DNA of 64,000 nt from Xenopus tropicalis (Eukaryota; Chordata; Amphibia; Anura; Pipidae). Shown piece by piece: positions 12,603-23,639 of the stretch; the stretch's first letter is position 1; every line of letters begins with the position of its first letter. The DNA is taken from the NCBI RefSeq assembly GCF_000004195.4, contig NC_030685.2, positions 54,822,016-54,886,015 of the forward strand, given 5' to 3'. The translations under genes were made by a program, and so were the position numbers. Below the pieces are notes generated by a model. The model did no database searches. It was not told the origin of the DNA and worked only from the letters and a program-made list of their open reading frames with translations.

Positions 12603-12843
12603 CAGGGTCGGACTGGGGGGTGAAGGGCCCACCGGGGCTCCCGTCCCAGGGGCCCTGCAGGTGCCCCCAGCCGGGCGCGTCCCCTAACCCCCCCTCGCAG
12701 GGCCCCCCACCCAACATCCTCCCCCAAGCGCATAAATTTGACACGTCAGGGGAGGAGCGGTCGGGAGGGGGAACGCCGGCAACGGTCGGGTCTGGGCCGC
12801 CGGGGCCCACCGGGATTTTTCCCGGTGTCCCAGTCCGACCCTG
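12603..12843. mobile_element. GC-rich hAT MITE
   Basis: The termini CAGGGTCGGACTGGG and complement are exact inverted repeats. They are flanked by an 8-bp target duplication with one difference (tacggtat at 12595, tacagtat at 12844). The GC-rich body stands out sharply from its AT-rich surroundings. It explains the proline/glycine-rich open frames on both strands, which are not genes. Confidence 0.85.
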
Positions 12844-12892
12844 TACAGTATCCATCTTTTTAGCCAGTGGGCACTTGGATATTGTATAAGCA

Positions 12893-13345
12893 ATGTTTCC
12901 TCTAATCATGCGCACACACATTTTGAGGCCAGTGCATACAACAAACTTCACACAAAACTTTGTGTGCCACAAACACATTTTGTATTTATTCTGACCTGGG
13001 CATACAGTTTTTAAAATATGCACCGGTCAAATGCACACAAACACACAAGTAAGGGCTCAGGTTGCAACCTTTTTGGGAAAAAAATGCCAGGCTTCCTATA
13101 TTTTTATCTTTTCTCCCTACTACTAACATTGGCATCAATTGTCCTTGACACATTCATTTGTGTGACAATATGGAAAATTCTCAGTTTTCAAATTTTTCCT
13201 GCAATTTTTTTTAATTCGTGCTTTTTCAATTGTGATCTTTTTTTTATAAATAACTAGACATTTAGAGTCTAGAGTTTAGTCGTGGTTTCAAAAAGTTCTA
13301 ATACCATAAAAATTTAAATGTTGATAAACGCCCCCCCCCCTTATA
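12893..13345. repeat. Two adjoining interspersed repeats
   Basis: 12893-13024 belongs to a family with GTGCACACA/TTCTGACCTG words, also at 13395-13600, 20850-20925, 37380-37600 and 54905-55050. 13030-13345 contains AAGGGCTCAGGTTGC as in the SINE at 53765. It then has a tail (CAAAAAGTTCTAATACC, TGTTGATAAACGCC) shared with 36000-36180 and 54740-54900. Confidence 0.6.
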
Positions 13346-13481
13346 CTTTTTGATTAAATTTTACCATTTGCATTACACATGCAGGAAGGGTTCTCCTAGC
13401 ATAAATGTTCCCTTTAAGCTGTGCAGGCACACGCATTTTGAGACCACTGCACACAAAGAACTGTGAAAACACGAAATATTT

Positions 13482-13575
13482 TTTTCTGACCTGATCACAG
13501 GGTTTTAAAATGTGTGCGCAAAAATATTCTTTTGTGCACATATTTTAAAACCCTGTGATCAGGTCAGAAAAAAGA
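13482..13575. repeat. Near-perfect short-spacer palindrome
   Basis: Arms of about 44 bp (TTCTGACCTGATCACAGGG and its complement) flank a short spacer around ATATTC. It is the head-to-head junction of two copies of the GTGCACA repeat family. Confidence 0.8.
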
Positions 13576-14599
13576 CCTGAAGGAAATTGAGGGAACACTG
13601 TGTATTAGGTCTGGCAATGTGTGTCCAAAGTGTGCACACAGCTATATGCATTTGGGAAGCTGGGGATGTAAAGATGTAAGCAGGTAGATTTTCCCGAGTG
13701 GTTTTGAGTGGTGTGTTACAAAGGATCTTGGTGCTGCCTGTTAGCCTGTTAGCTGTGTAGTCTACCCTAGCATATTTAGTTAAAAAAAGGCTGTGTTGAT
13801 TTTTATTTATTTTATATGCTGCAGCCCAGCAACTTTCATTAATTACAAGTCTCCCTAAAGTTGCATGATCTGATATGCTCACCCTAGAAACACAATTGAG
13901 AACACTCCGTGTTGGTGTATAAGCTCCCTGCATCATTCACTCTGTGTTCAACAGCAAGCTGGTAACAGCCTGATTGTTCCCCAGACAGCTTTTCCAGAGA
14001 CTCTGCTGATGCATTAAAATTTAGGTAGAAAATTATCTATCCCTGACATTATGAAAACAAGGAACAGCCAGGGAACTGGAAAATACTAATATAAAACCTT
14101 TTTATTTGTGCATTCAGTTTCATCAGAAAATTATTTTATAGCAAAACCAGCAAACATGTAACTGGAGAGAACATTCCAACAAAACATGTTTCATTTGTTT
14201 TCAGTTGCTGGAAGAAAATCTGTCTGGAAGGCTCAATTAAAAGGAAAATTATAGCTCCTAAGAGCATTGTCTAGTTGAAATAAAAATGTACTTATAAATC
14301 ATTTCTGACAAATGGAAGTGTACACTTGCATCTAATATCCTTTAATATTTGAAGCTGATTCAGCTGTTTAAAGACTTTCCTAAATGTTTGTAAATGTTAC
14401 TTCCACTGAAGCCTGTATTGTAGCTAATATCCATAGGGTCTGCAGGCGTTGTTAGCTGCTTCATGCAGCATTTCTGCAGATGTAGGTCTCCTGCCCATCT
14501 AACTGAATGATAGTATTTTGAGAAATTCTTATGGCAGTCCTACCTTACTCGTAAGACCAAAGACCTAAATCACAATGGGCTGACTATCTACGAAATATA

Positions 14600-14615
14600 T
14601 ATATATATATATATA
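14600..14615. repeat. (TA)n microsatellite
   Basis: TA repeats directly before the inverted repeat at 14618. Other TA tracts lie at 14830-14866, 15275-15297, 16896-16922 and 35118-35145. Confidence 0.9.
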
Positions 14616-14617
14616 GT

Positions 14618-14757
14618 GTGAAATAATCTGTGGCCGGCACACCCGTAAAATTCAAAAAAATCCTTGATGAGGACCGAAACGTTGGTTCTGAACAATGAGT
14701 CTTCAATAAAAAGATTTTTTTGAATTTTACGGGTGTGCCGGCCACAGATTATTTCAC
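14618..14757. mobile_element. Retroelement end: 45-bp perfect inverted repeat around a hammerhead-like core
   Basis: Arms 14618-14662 and 14713-14757 are perfectly complementary over 45 bp. The 50-nt loop holds TTGATGAGGACCGAAACG, similar to the catalytic core of hammerhead RNAs (CUGANGA ... GAAA), then AATAAA. It is followed by a block (GCACCCCACAGAATACTAA, AGCCTTGGAGTGC) that recurs at 15220-15262. The class is uncertain; Penelope-like elements are a candidate because they carry such ribozymes. Confidence 0.55.
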
Positions 14758-14827
14758 GCTAAATACTTGAATTTTGGCTGTGCACCCCACAGAATACTAA
14801 AGCCTTGGAGTGCAGACACCATCAGGA

Positions 14828-14871
<44 letters not shown>

Positions 14872-14880
14872 TAAAATAAT

Positions 14881-15192
14881 CATCTTTGGCCAGCACACCC
14901 TTCAATGTTTCATCAAAAAAAATTTTTATTGCAGATATATTGTTAAAACCAACGTTTCGGTCCTTGTTAGGACCTTTCTCAAGGATAAAAAACAATAGTG
15001 CATCACATCACATCTAAATACCTGTGTACCCTAGCATGCTAGGGTACACAGGTATTTAGATGTGATGTGATGCACTATTGTTTTTTATCTTTGAGAAAGG
15101 TCCTAACAAGGACCGAAACGTTGGTTTTAACAATATATCTGCAATAAAAAAAAATTTTGATGAAACATTGAAGGGTGTGCTGGCCACAGATG
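14881..15192. mobile_element. 312-bp zero-spacer palindrome made of two inverted retroelement ends
   Basis: Arms 14881-15036 and 15037-15192 are inverted copies with a few differences, centred on GCATGC. Each arm contains GGTCCTAACAAGGACCGAAA (plus strand copy at 15099-15118), a stem-loop followed by GAAACG. Beyond the palindrome, 15193-15297 continues with the same tail as 14758-14830 and ends in a TA microsatellite. Confidence 0.7.
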
Positions 15193-15297
15193 ATTATTTT
15201 CTATGCATACATAATTTTGGCTAAGCACCCTGCAGAATATTGAGCCTTGGAGTGCGGACACCATTTGGATTGAAATATATATATATATATATATATA

Positions 15298-16895
15298 CAG
15301 TGGCTTGCAAAAGTATTCGGCCCCCTTGAACTTTTCCACATTTTGTCACATTACAGCCACAAACATGAATCAATTTTATTGGAATTCCACATGAAAGACC
15401 AATACAAAGTGGTGTACACGTGGGAAGTGGAACAAAAATCATACATGATTCCAAACATTTTTTACAAATAAATAACTGCAAAGTGGGGTGTGCGTAATTA
15501 TTCAGCCCCCTGAGTCAATACTTTGTAGAACCACCTTTTGCTGCAATTACAGCTGCCAGGCTTTTAGGGTATGTCTCTACCAGCTTTGCACATCTAGAGA
15601 CTGAAATCTTTGCCCATTCTTCTTTGCAAAACAGCTCCAGCTCAGTCAGATTAGATGGACAGCGTTTGTGAACAGCAGTTTTTAGATCTTGCCACAGATT
15701 CTCGATTGGATTTAGATCTGGACTTTGACTGGGCCATTCTAACACATGGATATGTTTTGTTTTAAACCATTCCATTGTTGCCCTGGCTTTATGTTTAGGG
15801 TCGTTGTCCTGCTGGAAGGTGAACCTCCGCCCCAGTCTCAAGTCTTTTGCAGACTCCAAGACTTCCAAGATTGCCCTGTATTTGGCTCCATCCATCTTCC
15901 CATCAACTCTGACCAGCTTCCCTGTCCCTGCTGAAGAGAAGCACCCCCAGAGCATGATGCTGCCACCACCATATTTCACAGTGGGGATGGTTTGTTCAGA
16001 GTGATGTACACTGTTAGTTTTCCACCTCACATAGCGTTTTGCATTTTGGCCAAAAAGTTCCATTTTGGTCTCATCTGACCAGAGCACCTTCTTCCATGTT
16101 TGCTGTGTCCCCCACATGGCTTGTGGCAAACTGCAAGCGGGACTTCTTATGGTTTTCTGTTAACAATGGCTTTCTTCTTGCCACTCTTCCATAAAGGCCA
16201 ACTTTGTGCAGTGCACGACTAATAGTTGTCCTATGGACAGATTCCCCCACCTGAGCTGTAGATCTCTGCAGCTCATCCAGAGTCACCATGGGCCTCTTGG
16301 CTGCATTTCTGATCAGCGCTCTCCTTGTTCGGCCTGTGAGTTTAGGTGGACGGCCTTGTCTTGGTAGGTTTACAGTTGTGCCATACTCCTTCCATTTCTG
16401 AATGATCGGTGGAACAGTGCTCCGTGGGATGTTCAAGGCTTTGGAAATCTTTTTGTAGCCTAAGCCTGCTTTAAATTTCTCAATAACTTTATCCCTGACC
16501 TGTCTGGTGTGTTCTTTGGACTTCATGGTGTTGTTGCTCCCAGTATTCTCTTAGACAACCTCTGAGGCCGTCACAGAGCAGCTGTATTTGTACTGACATT
16601 AGATTACACACAGGTGCACTCTATTTAGTCATTAGCACTCATCAGGCAATGTCTATGGGCACCTGACTGCACTCAGACCAAAGGGGGCTGAATAATTATG
16701 CACACCCCACTTTGTAGTTATTTATTTGTAAAAAATGTTTGGAATCATGTATGATTTTCGTTCCACTTCTCACGTGTACACCACTTTGTATTGGTCTTTC
16801 ATGTGGAATTCCAATAAAATTGATTCATGTTTGTGGCTGTAATGTGACAAAATATGGAAAAGTTCAAGGGGGCCGAATACTTTTGCAAGCCACTG
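15298..16895 (-). mobile_element. Tc1/mariner-type DNA transposon, nearly complete
   Basis: Terminal inverted repeats of 214 bp (15298-15511 and 16682-16895) start CAGTGGCTTGCAAAAG and are flanked by TA. The element lies inside a TA microsatellite, so the target duplication cannot be told from the repeat. Length is 1598 bp, typical of Tc1 elements. It contains one transposase gene, frameshifted once. Confidence 0.95.
15515..16526 (-). pseudogene. Tc1-like transposase with a single frameshift
   Basis: It would cut and join at TA sites using a DD34E catalytic domain. The first frame (16526-16071) starts MKSKEHTRQVRDKVIEKF and holds the paired helix-turn-helix DNA-binding region and a GRPPK linker. 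The second frame (16129-15515) holds the catalytic residues: D in WSDETK, D in QQDNDPKH and E in SPDLNPIENLW. It ends in GGSTKY. The two overlap where a two-base deletion near 16095 shifts the frame just before the first catalytic aspartate. Everything else is open, suggesting recent loss of function. Total length would be about 340 residues, normal for the family. Confidence 0.93.
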
Positions 16896-16922
16896 TATAT
16901 ATATATATATATATATATATAT

Positions 16923-17734
16923 CTCAAAGAAAATGTGTATATGCATATCCCTAGGTATGACAATGATAGTATTGGAAGCATTGAGTTCATGTAGCTATAG
17001 TTATAAAATTGGAGCTTTTTCCTTTAAGCAAAAGGCAAAAAAAGGGCTTAATTTGCGCCAGGGAATAACAATGACAATTTTCTTTAATAAGCATCAATTT
17101 GCAGCATGCTCTGTGTAATAACTGAAGAAGTAACTAGGAAAATGCCAGCCAGATAACATTTATGTTAAAAGGTATTATTCTCGAGATTCCATCCCTTTGA
17201 AGATCAGCCAACTGGAATATTATTGTCATTTCAAAACTGTGGCATTGCAGGCCGCTGGAGGTTTAAGAACAAATTAGGCCTTTTATAATTGCAGTATAGA
17301 TACCTATACATACGGCATCAGACTAGGGTGTGCAGGGAGGTCAGTGTGGGAGAGTCCATGCTTCGGATCGGGTCAGTTTTTTTCCTGGTGTCCCACTGGC
17401 CTAGATCAACCCGGTACCAATAAGAATTTAAATGTAGCATTTTTTGGATTGGTTGACTGGACAGAAATGAACCCTGATAGTACTTATCACACACCTAGAG
17501 GTATTGAGAACATAGATTTTATATCCTATCTGTAGGTGGCATTGTGTTTAGCTATAACAAAATAACTTGAGCTACTTCTTGTAAAGTTTATTTCCGATAT
17601 GGCAAACAGGAGTCATACAAGCTCTGAAATGCAACAGAGCAAGAAATTAAGGAGAAATACTGTTTCTGCAATGAAGGAGAACACCAACTAGCAAAATACT
17701 AAAAGAAAATGAAGTCTTTACTCCTTAATGATTA
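16923..17734. other. Intron, no recognised feature
   Basis: AT-rich sequence between the Tc1 element and the MITE at 17735. Nothing was recognised. Confidence 0.4.
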
Positions 17735-17921
17735 AGGGGTATATTTATCATGCTGTGTAAAAAGCGAAGCATTACTGGTGATATTGCATAGGGCAACCAA
17801 TCAGCACTTAGATTTCAATAGTTAGAAAACCAAAGTAAAGCATCTTTTTGGCCGATATGAGCAACATCACTGGTAATGTTTTACTCCACTTTTTACACAG
17901 CATGATAAATATACCGCTTAG
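17735..17921. mobile_element. Short MITE, family with a second copy at 31813-31999
   Basis: The inverted ends are GGGGTATATTTATCATGCTG and its complement. The two copies share the interior (GGGCAACCAAT, GATTTCAA, TTTTACTCCAC) and differ by scattered changes. Confidence 0.8.
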
Positions 17922-17981
17922 TGTTAGAGCTGATGAAAACAAAGTCTAAAAAATTAACTCAAGGAAATGGTTGCCACTAAC

Positions 17982-18054
17982 CTGATTTTTCACCAAAGGC
18001 ACAAGGTCTTCTGGAATATCCCCCAAAGGATATGCTCTTCCAGCCAAACTGGAA
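17982..18054 (-). CDS. vps8: vps8 exon 23, with tandem acceptors
   Basis: The start used here follows ttgacaatag and gives codons SSLAGRAYPLGDIPEDLVPL and VKNQ, keeping the same length as other vertebrate VPS8 proteins at this point. A second AG six nt downstream (TTCCAG) would remove two serines and keep the frame. Donor AATCAG|GTTAGT, 73 nt. Confidence 0.93.
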
Positions 18055-18343
18055 CTATTGTCAAACAGAAAGAAAAAGATGAACTCAGATCTCTGGCCAA
18101 CTGGTCAAGTTACTCCTTAAGCCTGGTAAAGTGTATGGTCTTTTTCTCTCCTCGCATTATTATGGCACATTGTAACACAAAGGTAGCGGAAACAATAAGC
18201 CCTTTATAGTGTAACATACCCCACCCATTATGCACAAGTTGTATGACATCAGCATCATCATTATTTTAATATCATGTGACATGAAAACTTTGAGTGTTTA
18301 AATTAACTAGTAATTTGATAGACAGAACACAAGAAAAACTCAC

Positions 18344-18386
18344 CTGATGTAAACCAGCAGCTTGTTTCCCATCACAACTTGCTCAT
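18344..18386 (-). CDS. vps8: vps8 exon 22
   Basis: Acceptor tctatcctag, donor ATCAG|GTGAGT, 43 nt, codons 639-653. It encodes EQVVMGNKLLVYI between two split codons (D and S). Confidence 0.94.
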
Positions 18387-18399
18387 CTAGGATAGAAAA

Positions 18400-20280
18400 C
18401 ACTGCTTTATAACACAAAATAAAATGTAGGTGTGAGCAAGAAATACCCTTTAGCTTGTATGCCTTGTATGCATTTTTATATTGTTTCTTCTGTACCAAGG
18501 ATAAAACCATAGAAGGCGATTTTCCATGCTGTAAAAAGCATCCTCACTGACAGCCTAATACCAATCTTTTTCTTACTTTGCTCTTTACCTAGATTGGTGG
18601 AGTTTACCATGTACTACCACCCCAACCCCAGTCTGAGTTTGGAATCTTTGATATAGATGTTATTCACTTTTGTATTGGGGTAAAAAATACAAGCTTTTAT
18701 ATCATATCATCATGGAGGGCAACAAACTATCCTTTCTGAATTATACATATTGCTTGGGTAGCTAAGGACTAGCCACTCAAATCCAAAATGATTAGATCCT
18801 AGTTTTAGTTCTACAATATCTTTGTGTTAACCATGACTTGTGGTGGACCAATGTAATACTTTCCTTTGAACTTTGTACCATTTACCACAAAGCACTGGCA
18901 CCCACTACACCCAAAAGCTTCTCCAAGCTGAAGGCCACTACAGCTCAAAAAAAGAACAGGAGCCGTACGGATTTCTCTTGGGGGACAAAGGGGGTCCTAT
19001 GTGTTTTATTAGCTAGGAAACAACACTAATGATGTACAGTTCTGTATGGCCCATACATTAAAAGGGATCTATCTGCCTCCAGGGCTGGATTTTGAAATTA
19101 TGCACTTCTAGGGCAGTAATGGAGGCTGACCCACTCTCACAACACTACTCCCAACTCCTACATGCACCTATTTGTCTGTGGCTCTCTTTACCCGTTGCCT
19201 TTTACAGAGATAAAAAGGTAGAATGGAGCTGCACTGTGAACTAGACTGACTGAGTGCATCTCTATTTTCCCTTCTGTTGCTATCAGTAGGCAATTAAGCA
19301 GCATGCAATCGCTAAAACTTTGCCTCCCTGGATATGTGCCTTTGTGGCATTCCACAAATCCGGGTCTGTGTGCCTCCATCTTTATTTTGGGCTGTTGTGG
19401 TGGGCTAACATAACCATGTCCACTCTGAGCAAAAGGACCACCTCTTGTTTGCAGTAGCTGTGTGAATTTCATACATCACTTTAATTGCTTTGGAGCTAAT
19501 TTCTTAGTAGCCATGACTAAATGTATGAATATACTATTTACTGCATTAACAAGAAAGGAAGCATGGATCAGTTAAACAGTTAACAAACAAGCAAATATAA
19601 ATAGAAACTCCAGACAATCGTATCAGCAAAAAATAAAAAATATAGTTTACTGAGAGTGCATTTCTAGGGTAGGTGCGTCAAATGCACCATCACAATATCC
19701 ACTAGAGAATAAAGAAAGAAACTAAGCTACAGAAAAACCCAGCAAAAACCAAAGAGGCAAAAATCCATAATGGCATTTTAAAAGCTTGGCAGCAATCCAT
19801 CACAATAACCGGTGCATAGGTCAGAGGCAGCATAAGGTTACAGTATCATAAAAAATATGTTTCTGGTGTCGGTAAATAAAAAATTGGCATCTGCATGCAA
19901 TGAGGTAGCACTAAATATCAAGTGAAACAAAATAATAGAGTTAGGCGTAGGCTGTGGTGGGGGGGATTAATGGAAGAGAGGGTCCTTATCAAAAGACACT
20001 ACAAATTACTACACTGCAAAAGTGCTTAGAAGAGCGCTTTGACCAATTCTACATTTGTTATATTTTAAAAGAGAGCAGAACCCCTTAAAATGAAAAAGGC
20101 TAGAAATGGTATAATATTTATTCTAAACTTGCTGCACCAGCTGAAAGGTTCAGCATCTAGAGATCATTAACAGTAATGATTCAGGCTTTCAAAGTTGTCA
20201 CAGGTGGTCGCAATCTTGGATTTTGTTTGGAGTGTCAGTGACACTTTCATGCTCAGTGTGCTCTGGGCAGCTGTAGAGAA
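18400..20280. other. Intron, no recognised feature
   Basis: About 1.9 kb. Short frames at 18838-19029 (plus) and 19188-19472 (minus) match no family I know and have no splice context supporting vps8 use. Confidence 0.4.
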
Positions 20281-20284
20281 GCTA

Positions 20285-20700
20285 TTACTGTCATGATTTT
20301 TATGGTATACTTTTTATTTCTAAATTACACTGTTTACATAGCGAATAACTCACTCTACCATGTGCAGTGAATCAGCAGAAAAGAAAATGGAGAGCTCCTG
20401 GGGCATCTTCAGAGGCACTGATCTGCCCTGCTAATAAGCTGTGGTTGCCTTGGGCTGGTACAGAAGCCCAGAACATAATGTACAACATTTCTGCCCTCTA
20501 GTTAAGTTTAAGCCCCCCCTTTAAGATTTACATTTCCTTGAAAGGAAAAGAAAGGTGAAATTAATTACATGACACCCTGGGCTAATGCTCCTGCTCACTG
20601 AAAACTGTACCGGCACAGGGTAGTCCTGTAGGAGCAGTGGGTGTTCTCCATTATCTTCTCTTCTAGGCACTAGTGGGAAATGCCAATCTTTAGGCAAAAA
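20285..20700. repeat. Two partial MITE copies
   Basis: 20285-20370 matches the left part of the TTAA element at 4041 (TGTCATGATTTTTATGG). 20530-20690 resembles the family at 32175-32530 and 53190-53540 (CTGCTC...GAAAACTGTACC, CAGGAGCA words). Confidence 0.6.
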
Positions 20701-22051
20701 GTTGGCTCTTTGTCTCTACTGTTCATGCGCCAACCTTGGGCCACTGAAGAATGAAGAAGTGGAAGAAGATAGCCGCTCCATAGTGCTCCTACAGAAATAC
20801 CCAGGGCAGTATTCAGCTTTCAGCAATCATGATCAATGTTCTCTTCAGCTATGCGTTTGTGCACGCACACACACATTTTATTCTGACCTGAGCATACAGA
20901 CGAGTTTAAAATGTGCTCACAACAGGGGTAGGTTGATTGGAGTGTTTGTGTACAGGCTGAGAGTCAGTCTGGTGTGGCCATAGCAAGTTGCAAATGTATA
21001 GAGAATTTCTACGTTTATTGTTCTCAGCATCTGTCTCCAAATAACCGCTGCATCTGCTATTTGCTGTGGAAGCTGCCAGATACACATAGATTTAAAGGGA
21101 AAGTACAACTTACGGAGATATTTTGGATCCTTTTGCAATGAAAATTACTAGTTTATTTTAAGTTTTACACTATGAAGATACAGTTGCAAGAAAAAGTATG
21201 TGAACCCTTTGGAATTATACGGATTTCTGCACAAATTAGTCATAAAATGTGATCTGATCTTCATCTAAGTCACAACAATAGACAATCACAGTCTGCTTAA
21301 ACTAATACCACAAATATAATAAAATGTTTCAATGTTTTTATTGAAAACACCACGTAAACATTCACAGTGCAGGTGGAAAAAGTATGTGAACCCCTAGACT
21401 AGTGACATCTCCAAAAGCTAATTGGAGTGAGGTGTCAGCCAACTGGAGTCCAATCAATGAGATGAGATTGGAGGTGTTGGTTACAGCTGCCCTATAAAAA
21501 ACACCAGTTTTGGGTTTGCTTTTCCCAAGAAGCATTGCCTGATGTGAATGATGCCTCGCACAAAAGAGCTCTTAGAAGACCTACGATTAAGAATTGTTGA
21601 CTTGCATAAAGCTGGAAAGGATTATAAAAGTATCTCTAAAAGCCTTGCTGTTCATCAGTCCACGGTAAGACAAATTGTCTATAAATGGAGAAAATTCAGC
21701 ACTGCTGCTACTCTCACCAGGAGTGGCTGTCTTGTAAAGATGACTGCAAGAGAACAGTGCAGAATGCTCAATAAGGTGAAAAAGAATCCTAGAGCGTCAG
21801 CTTAAGACTTACAAAAGTGTCTGGCATCTGCTAACATCCCTGTTAGCGAATCTACGATACATAAAACACTAAACAAGAATGGATTTCATGGGAGAATACC
21901 ACAGAGGAAGCCACTGCTGTCCAAAAAAAACATTGCTGCACGTTTAAAGTTTGCAAAAGAGCAACTGAATGTTCCACAGCAGTACTGGCAAAATATTCTG
22001 TGGACAGATGAAACCAAAGTTGAGTTGTTTGGAAGAAACACACAACACTAT

Positions 22052-22509
22052 GGGGCTGATTTACTTACCCACGAACGGGTCGAATGGAGTCCGATTGCGT
22101 TTTTTTCGTAATGATCGGTACTTTGCGATTTTTTCGTATGTCTTGCGATTTTTTCGGATTCTTTACGAATTTTTCGGATCCAATACGATTTTTGCGTAAA
22201 AACGCGAGTTTTCCTATCCATTACGAAAGTTGCGTAAAAAGTTGCGCATTTTGCGTAGCGTTAAAACTTACGCGAAAAATGCGCAACTTTTCGCGTAAGT
22301 TTTAACGCTACGCAAAATGCGCAACTTTTTACGCAACTTTCGTAATGGATACGAAAAACTCGCGTTTTTACGCAAAATCGTATTGGTAACGAAAAATTCG
22401 TACAGAATCCGAAAAAATCGCAAAACATACGAAAAAGTCGCAAAATGTTCGTTTTCAAGTCGGAACTTTTCCAATTCGGGTCGGATTCGTGGGTTAGTAA
22501 ATCAGCCCC
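22052..22509. mobile_element. CpG-rich foldback MITE inserted in the Tc1 transposase
   Basis: The 458-bp palindrome has ends GGGGCTGATTTACTTACCC and complement, and a 3-bp duplication TAT on each side. The body is built of CG-containing words such as CGATTTTTTCG and GCGTAAAAACGCGAG. Same family as 29972-30462 and, more distantly, 33598-34930. Open frames rich in K, R and N here are by-products. Confidence 0.88.
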
Positions 22510-22693
22510 TATGTGTGGAGAAAAAGAGGCACAGCGGATTGCTATCATCGAAGGAAAAATGAATTCTCAAGTTTATCAAGACATTTTGCAGGAGAACTTA
22601 AGGCCATCTGTCCACCGGCTGAATCTCAGCAGAAGATGGGTGTTGCAATGGACAACGACCCAAAGCATAGAAGTAAATCAACAACAGAATAGC

Positions 22694-23049
22694 TTAAAGA
22701 GATACTCACACCAGAAATTAAATATTTTTTTACATCTATCATAACATTGTCTTTGCAAGAACTTTATAATTTTTCCATAAATGCTTTCACATTATCTATC
22801 TGATCCCCCATGTTCCTCTGTGACGGGGCTGCCATATTTGTGCAGCAGTAGTCCGTTAGCATTAGAAGCTATAACAGGCTGAGAAGGGACAGTCAGGTTG
22901 GCAAAACAGTCAGGTATAGGAACTTCAGGTAACAATTACTTACATAAGCAGCCCTATCAGGGAAAAACCATCAACATGACCTATAGGGAACTTTTTACGT
23001 ATATTCATATTTTGAAAAGTAATTTTTTTTTGTGTCAGTATCACTTTAA
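22694..23049. mobile_element. TTAA-flanked MITE inserted in the Tc1 transposase
   Basis: TTAA at 22694 and 23046; termini TTAAAGAGATACTCACACC and TTAAAGTGATACTGACAC (from the right end). Removing it with one TTAA rejoins the transposase frame. Confidence 0.82.
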
Positions 23050-23639
23050 ACAGAAGAAAATATGCCTTCTGGAGTGGCCCAGTCAGAGTCCTGACCTCTA
23101 CCCGATTGAGATGCTGTGGCATGACCTCAAGAAAGCGATTTACACCAGACATCCCAAGAATATTGCTGAACTGAAACAGTTCTGTAAAGAGGAATGGTCA
23201 AGAATTACTCCTAACTGTTGTGCACGTCTGATCTGCAACTACAGGAAACATTTGGTTGAAGTTATTGCTGCCAAAGCAGGTTCAACCAGTTATTAAATCC
23301 AGGGGTTCACATACTTTTCCACCTGCACTGTGAATGTTCACATGGTGTGTTAAATAAAAACATGGAAACATTTAATTATTTGTGTGGTATTCGTTTAAGC
23401 AGACTGTGATTGTCTATTGTTGTGACTTAGATGAAGATTAGATCACATTTTATGATCAATTTGTGCAGAAATTCACATACTTTTTCTTAAAACTGTATTC
23501 ACATTTTAATACTCATTTCTCCCACCTGCAGGCTTTTGATTTGTTCATCTTTAGGGATTAGAAATTTTTTTCACCTAATACAGATCTGTGGCTAAATTTT
23601 GTAGTTTTGTGAGTGGTGAAAATTTTCTGTGCTAGATGT

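Larger units (their letters stand above)
21548..23296 (+). pseudogene. Tc1-like transposase remnant, split in three
   Basis: The first part, 21548-21805, has the helix-turn-helix start ([20 protein letters not shown]) and a premature stop at 21803. The frame then continues to WTDETKVELFGR near 22025, the first catalytic aspartate. After the foldback insertion it resumes at about 22513-22690; the second catalytic region is degraded there. After the TTAA insertion, 23050-23296 encodes [20 protein letters not shown] with the catalytic E, and ends AAKAGSTSY. Inactive. Confidence 0.9.
21181..23495 (+). mobile_element. Second Tc1-like transposon, disrupted by two nested insertions
   Basis: The termini CAGTTGCAAGAAAAAGTATG and its relative at 23475-23495 are flanked by TA (21179, 23496). 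The inverted ends are about 200 bp (AGACAATCACAGTCTGC and complement). Two later elements sit inside at 22052-22509 and 22694-23049, expanding a unit of about 1.5 kb to 2315 bp. The family differs from the element at 15298. Confidence 0.92.

Noticed and set aside
12592..13023. 143-codon minus-strand frame rich in G and P
   Set aside because: It lies across a GC-rich hAT MITE with clear 8-bp target duplications.
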